Of a stretch of 39,893 nt of DNA, positions 38,143 to 39,893 are shown one piece after another. Numbering within the stretch: the first letter of the stretch is position 1; each line of letters begins with the position of its first letter. Below the pieces are notes generated by a model. It ran no database searches, was not told the DNA's origin, and saw nothing but the letters and a program-made list of their open reading frames with translations. The translations under genes were made by a program, and so were the position numbers. Source of the stretch: Enterobacter sichuanensis (lineage in GTDB: Bacteria; Pseudomonadota; Gammaproteobacteria; Enterobacterales; Enterobacteriaceae); NCBI RefSeq assembly GCF_002939185.1, contig NZ_POVL01000046.1, positions 1 to 39,893 of the forward strand. The letters run 5' to 3'.

Positions 38143-39893
38143 TTATTTAAGCATATCTTCCGTTACGACGATCTTCGCAATAGTCGCTGGATTTGGGGCG
38201 ATGCGTTCAATCACTATCGTTTCACCAACTGAAATCGCTCTCTCATCCGATTTCACTGTGGTCACACCATTTTTTGTCGACTTAGATGAATAATAGCAAC
38301 TACCACCATAACAGCTAAAAATGTAGTTACCATTCTTCTCGTCGCCCATTACCTTAGCGTAATATCCGCTCCTGGTTCCGGAAGCCAGCTTGTCCGCCTC
38401 GAAACCGACATACACCATCGGTATACCTTTTTCTCTCTTCACGGTTAATGATTTAACGTCGGAACTACTCACCAGCGGGTTGTTCCCATAAAGCATGTCG
38501 TCAGTGACGGTCAATGTTGCCAGCGTTTCAGCATCAGGATGGGTGCGTTTAACCGTAACCACTGCCCCCGGGTGGAGGATAGCGCTTTTATCTCCAGTAC
38601 GTAGGGTCGTCTGATCGCCATAGACAGTTTTTTCGCTGTCGGAATAACGTGCCCCGTTCGTGGAAAAGACATACTGGCCGTCAACTTCAACCGTATACTG
38701 ATTTGACCCGCTAAGCTTACTACTATCAAAGTTTACGTTGATGCGTTGTTTTCCATCGAAGACGTCCACAAAGACAGCTTTTACATCTCCCTGGAGATCG
38801 CCAGCGTCACCACCTTTAGTAAACGGCGCAAACACCTCACTGAAAGCATACTTAGACGCCTGCTGCTCGGTCAGACCGCTGTGTTCAGGAGAAACCTGCT
38901 TCGGCACACCCGGCTGGTCGCGCATCATAGACCAGATACCAATCATGCCCAGACCACGCTCTGTGGCATCCTGCATCACCAGGTTCGCATCAGACATATA
39001 GAACACTTCACCCTGAACATCGTTATAACCGATCATTGGGGTGGTACCCATCATCGCGTTAATTTCAGCATCGCTCTTTTCAGTGAAGATCTGCTTCAGC
39101 TGGCTGAACAGGTTTTCAATGGCCGATGTGGCGCACTTGCTATGTATATTCTGGCCTTCAGTGCCATCGGACTGACAGATGCTGTTGCCATAGTCCATCG
39201 CCATCACGTTAACACCTGCCAGCTCCACACCTTTGGCTTTCGCATCTTCCAGCACGTAAAGACCTTCAGCGGTCAAACCGGTTGGCAAAATGGGCAGGGT
39301 ATACCAGATACCGACCTTGCGGCCTTCTGACTTCCAGGTGTCCTGCACGGCTTTCACCGCTTCATTACGACGGTTGATGGAATCATGATCGGCAACCCAG
39401 GTACCTTCAATATCGAAGTCCAGTACGTTCAGGTTCAGGTTGTCCACGATGTCGTAGTAGTGCTGCTTCAGATCGTCGATATTCTTACAGGATGCCGCCA
39501 GCGGCGCATTGTTTGCGCCACCAATGGAAACCATCACGTCACCACCCACTTCACGCAGCGCTTTAATCTTGCTGTACTGCGCGTAGTCGTTAATGTTATA
39601 GGCCGTCCCCCAGGTTGGCAGACAGGTTTGGGCATCCTTACTCACCACGAAGGCCATGGTAAAGTGATTAACGCCCTGGTTCTGAGCAAGGCTTGCCAGG
39701 TCTGGCTGGGCGTTCAGCGTAAAGTCGACATACGGAGCATAGACGTGAGCTGGCCATGCAGATGTTGGCGTGCCGACTTTTTCTTTGGTGCCTGTCCAGT
39801 CGATAAAGACACGCCACGGGTTGGTATCAGATGGGGAGACTTTCTGTACTTTGGCCTGCGAGACGTAATTCCCACCGTTGTAGCGAATCAGCG
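38143..39893 (-). CDS. chiA: Chitinase ChiA, 5' end outside window, with tandem C-terminal domains
   Basis: The frame stays open from the stop at 38143 to the window edge, 583 sense codons; the N-terminus with its signal peptide and chitin-binding modules is beyond 39893. The visible start has the end of a chitin-binding-like module (NYVSQAKVQ...NPWRVF). The GH18 catalytic domain follows with VSIGGANN and the DFDIE active-site motif (about 39421-39406, catalytic acid at 39406-39408), MAMDYGN and GIWSMMRD. E. coli ChiA is a periplasmic-intermediate chitinase exported by Gsp. After the EVFAPFT segment, where K-12 ChiA ends, about 220 further residues form two diverged repeats (38787-38488 and 38460-38146). 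Start codons inside the window, such as 39657, are not the true start. Confidence 0.92.
   Translation of the reverse strand, partial: LIRYNGGNYVSQAKVQKVSPSDTNPWRVFIDWTGTKEKVGTPTSAWPAHVYAPYVDFTLNAQPDLASLAQNQGVNHFTMAFVVSKDAQTCLPTWGTAYNINDYAQYSKIKALREVGGDVMVSIGGANNAPLAASCKNIDDLKQHYYDIVDNLNLNVLDFDIEGTWVADHDSINRRNEAVKAVQDTWKSEGRKVGIWYTLPILPTGLTAEGLYVLEDAKAKGVELAGVNVMAMDYGNSICQSDGTEGQNIHSKCATSAIENLFSQLKQIFTEKSDAEINAMMGTTPMIGYNDVQGEVFYMSDANLVMQDATERGLGMIGIWSMMRDQPGVPKQVSPEHSGLTEQQASKYAFSEVFAPFTKGGDAGDLQGDVKAVFVDVFDGKQRINVNFDSSKLSGSNQYTVEVDGQYVFSTNGARYSDSEKTVYGDQTTLRTGDKSAILHPGAVVTVKRTHPDAETLATLTVTDDMLYGNNPLVSSSDVKSLTVKREKGIPMVYVGFEADKLASGTRSGYYAKVMGDEKNGNYIFSCYGGSCYYSSKSTKNGVTTVKSDERAISVGETIVIERIAPNPATIAKIVVTEDMLK
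38146..38787 (-). repeat. Two tandem diverged domains at the ChiA C-terminus
   Basis: Copy 1 is encoded by 38787-38488 and copy 2 by 38460-38146. Both begin with DVK, have a KL.SG step, a Y.FS (or Y.FSCYG) step and a G..V.V.R..P segment, and end in VT.DML (LTVTDDMLYG and IVVTEDMLK). Copy 2 has a CYGGSCYY insertion that could form a disulfide in the periplasm or outside the cell. The pattern suggests duplicated beta-rich domains; no known family is recognised. Confidence 0.75.

Overview
The window is chromosomal DNA from a member of the Enterobacteriaceae, close to Escherichia, Citrobacter, Enterobacter or Lelliottia. Many ribosomal proteins look identical or nearly identical to the E. coli ones as I remember them, and gene order follows the region beside E. 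coli rrnD. The genus cannot be fixed from the sequence alone. No tRNA or rRNA gene, insertion sequence, phage gene or CRISPR array was seen.

Layout. (1) Positions 1-227 hold a ribosomal RNA P1 promoter firing leftwards out of the window and the start region of yrdA. (2) 228-4541: yrdA on the plus strand, facing the minus-strand group dprA-smg-yrdD-tsaC-aroE-yrdB (DNA processing, zinc-finger protein, tRNA t6A synthesis, shikimate pathway). (3) 4594-8889: the plus-strand operon def-fmt-rsmB-trkA (formyl-Met removal and addition, 16S rRNA methylation, potassium uptake). (4) 8890-10516: mscL, then arfA, zntR and yhdN on the minus strand. (5) 10583-24479: the alpha, spc and S10 ribosomal protein operons, all on the minus strand, with their three promoters, two intrinsic terminators and three autoregulatory RNA sites (S4, S8, L4). 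(6) 24521-37201: a complete-looking type II secretion locus, gspAB on the minus strand diverging from gspCDEFGHIJKLMO on the plus strand. (7) 37236-37978: bfd-bfr, ferredoxin and bacterioferritin for iron storage, with a Fur-like site. (8) 38143-39893: the 3' part of chiA, a GH18 chitinase, whose 5' end lies outside the window.

How it fits together. The left two thirds is housekeeping DNA with well-known control circuits. The accessory part is the gsp-bfd-bfr-chiA block: E. coli ChiA is known to be exported by the Gsp machine encoded beside it, and the same pairing is preserved here. The most unusual element is the C-terminus of this chitinase. After the catalytic domain it carries about 220 extra residues made of two diverged copies of a domain of about 100 residues, absent from the K-12 ChiA that I remember. 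Smaller points of interest are a perfect inverted repeat between gspA and gspC at the likely gspC promoter, the lack of a convincing terminator between gspB and the S10 promoter, overlapping back-to-back -35 boxes for dprA and def, and an arfA mRNA hairpin directly abutting mscL.

Limits: identifications rest on remembered family sequences and motifs, not on searches; promoter calls are by eye.
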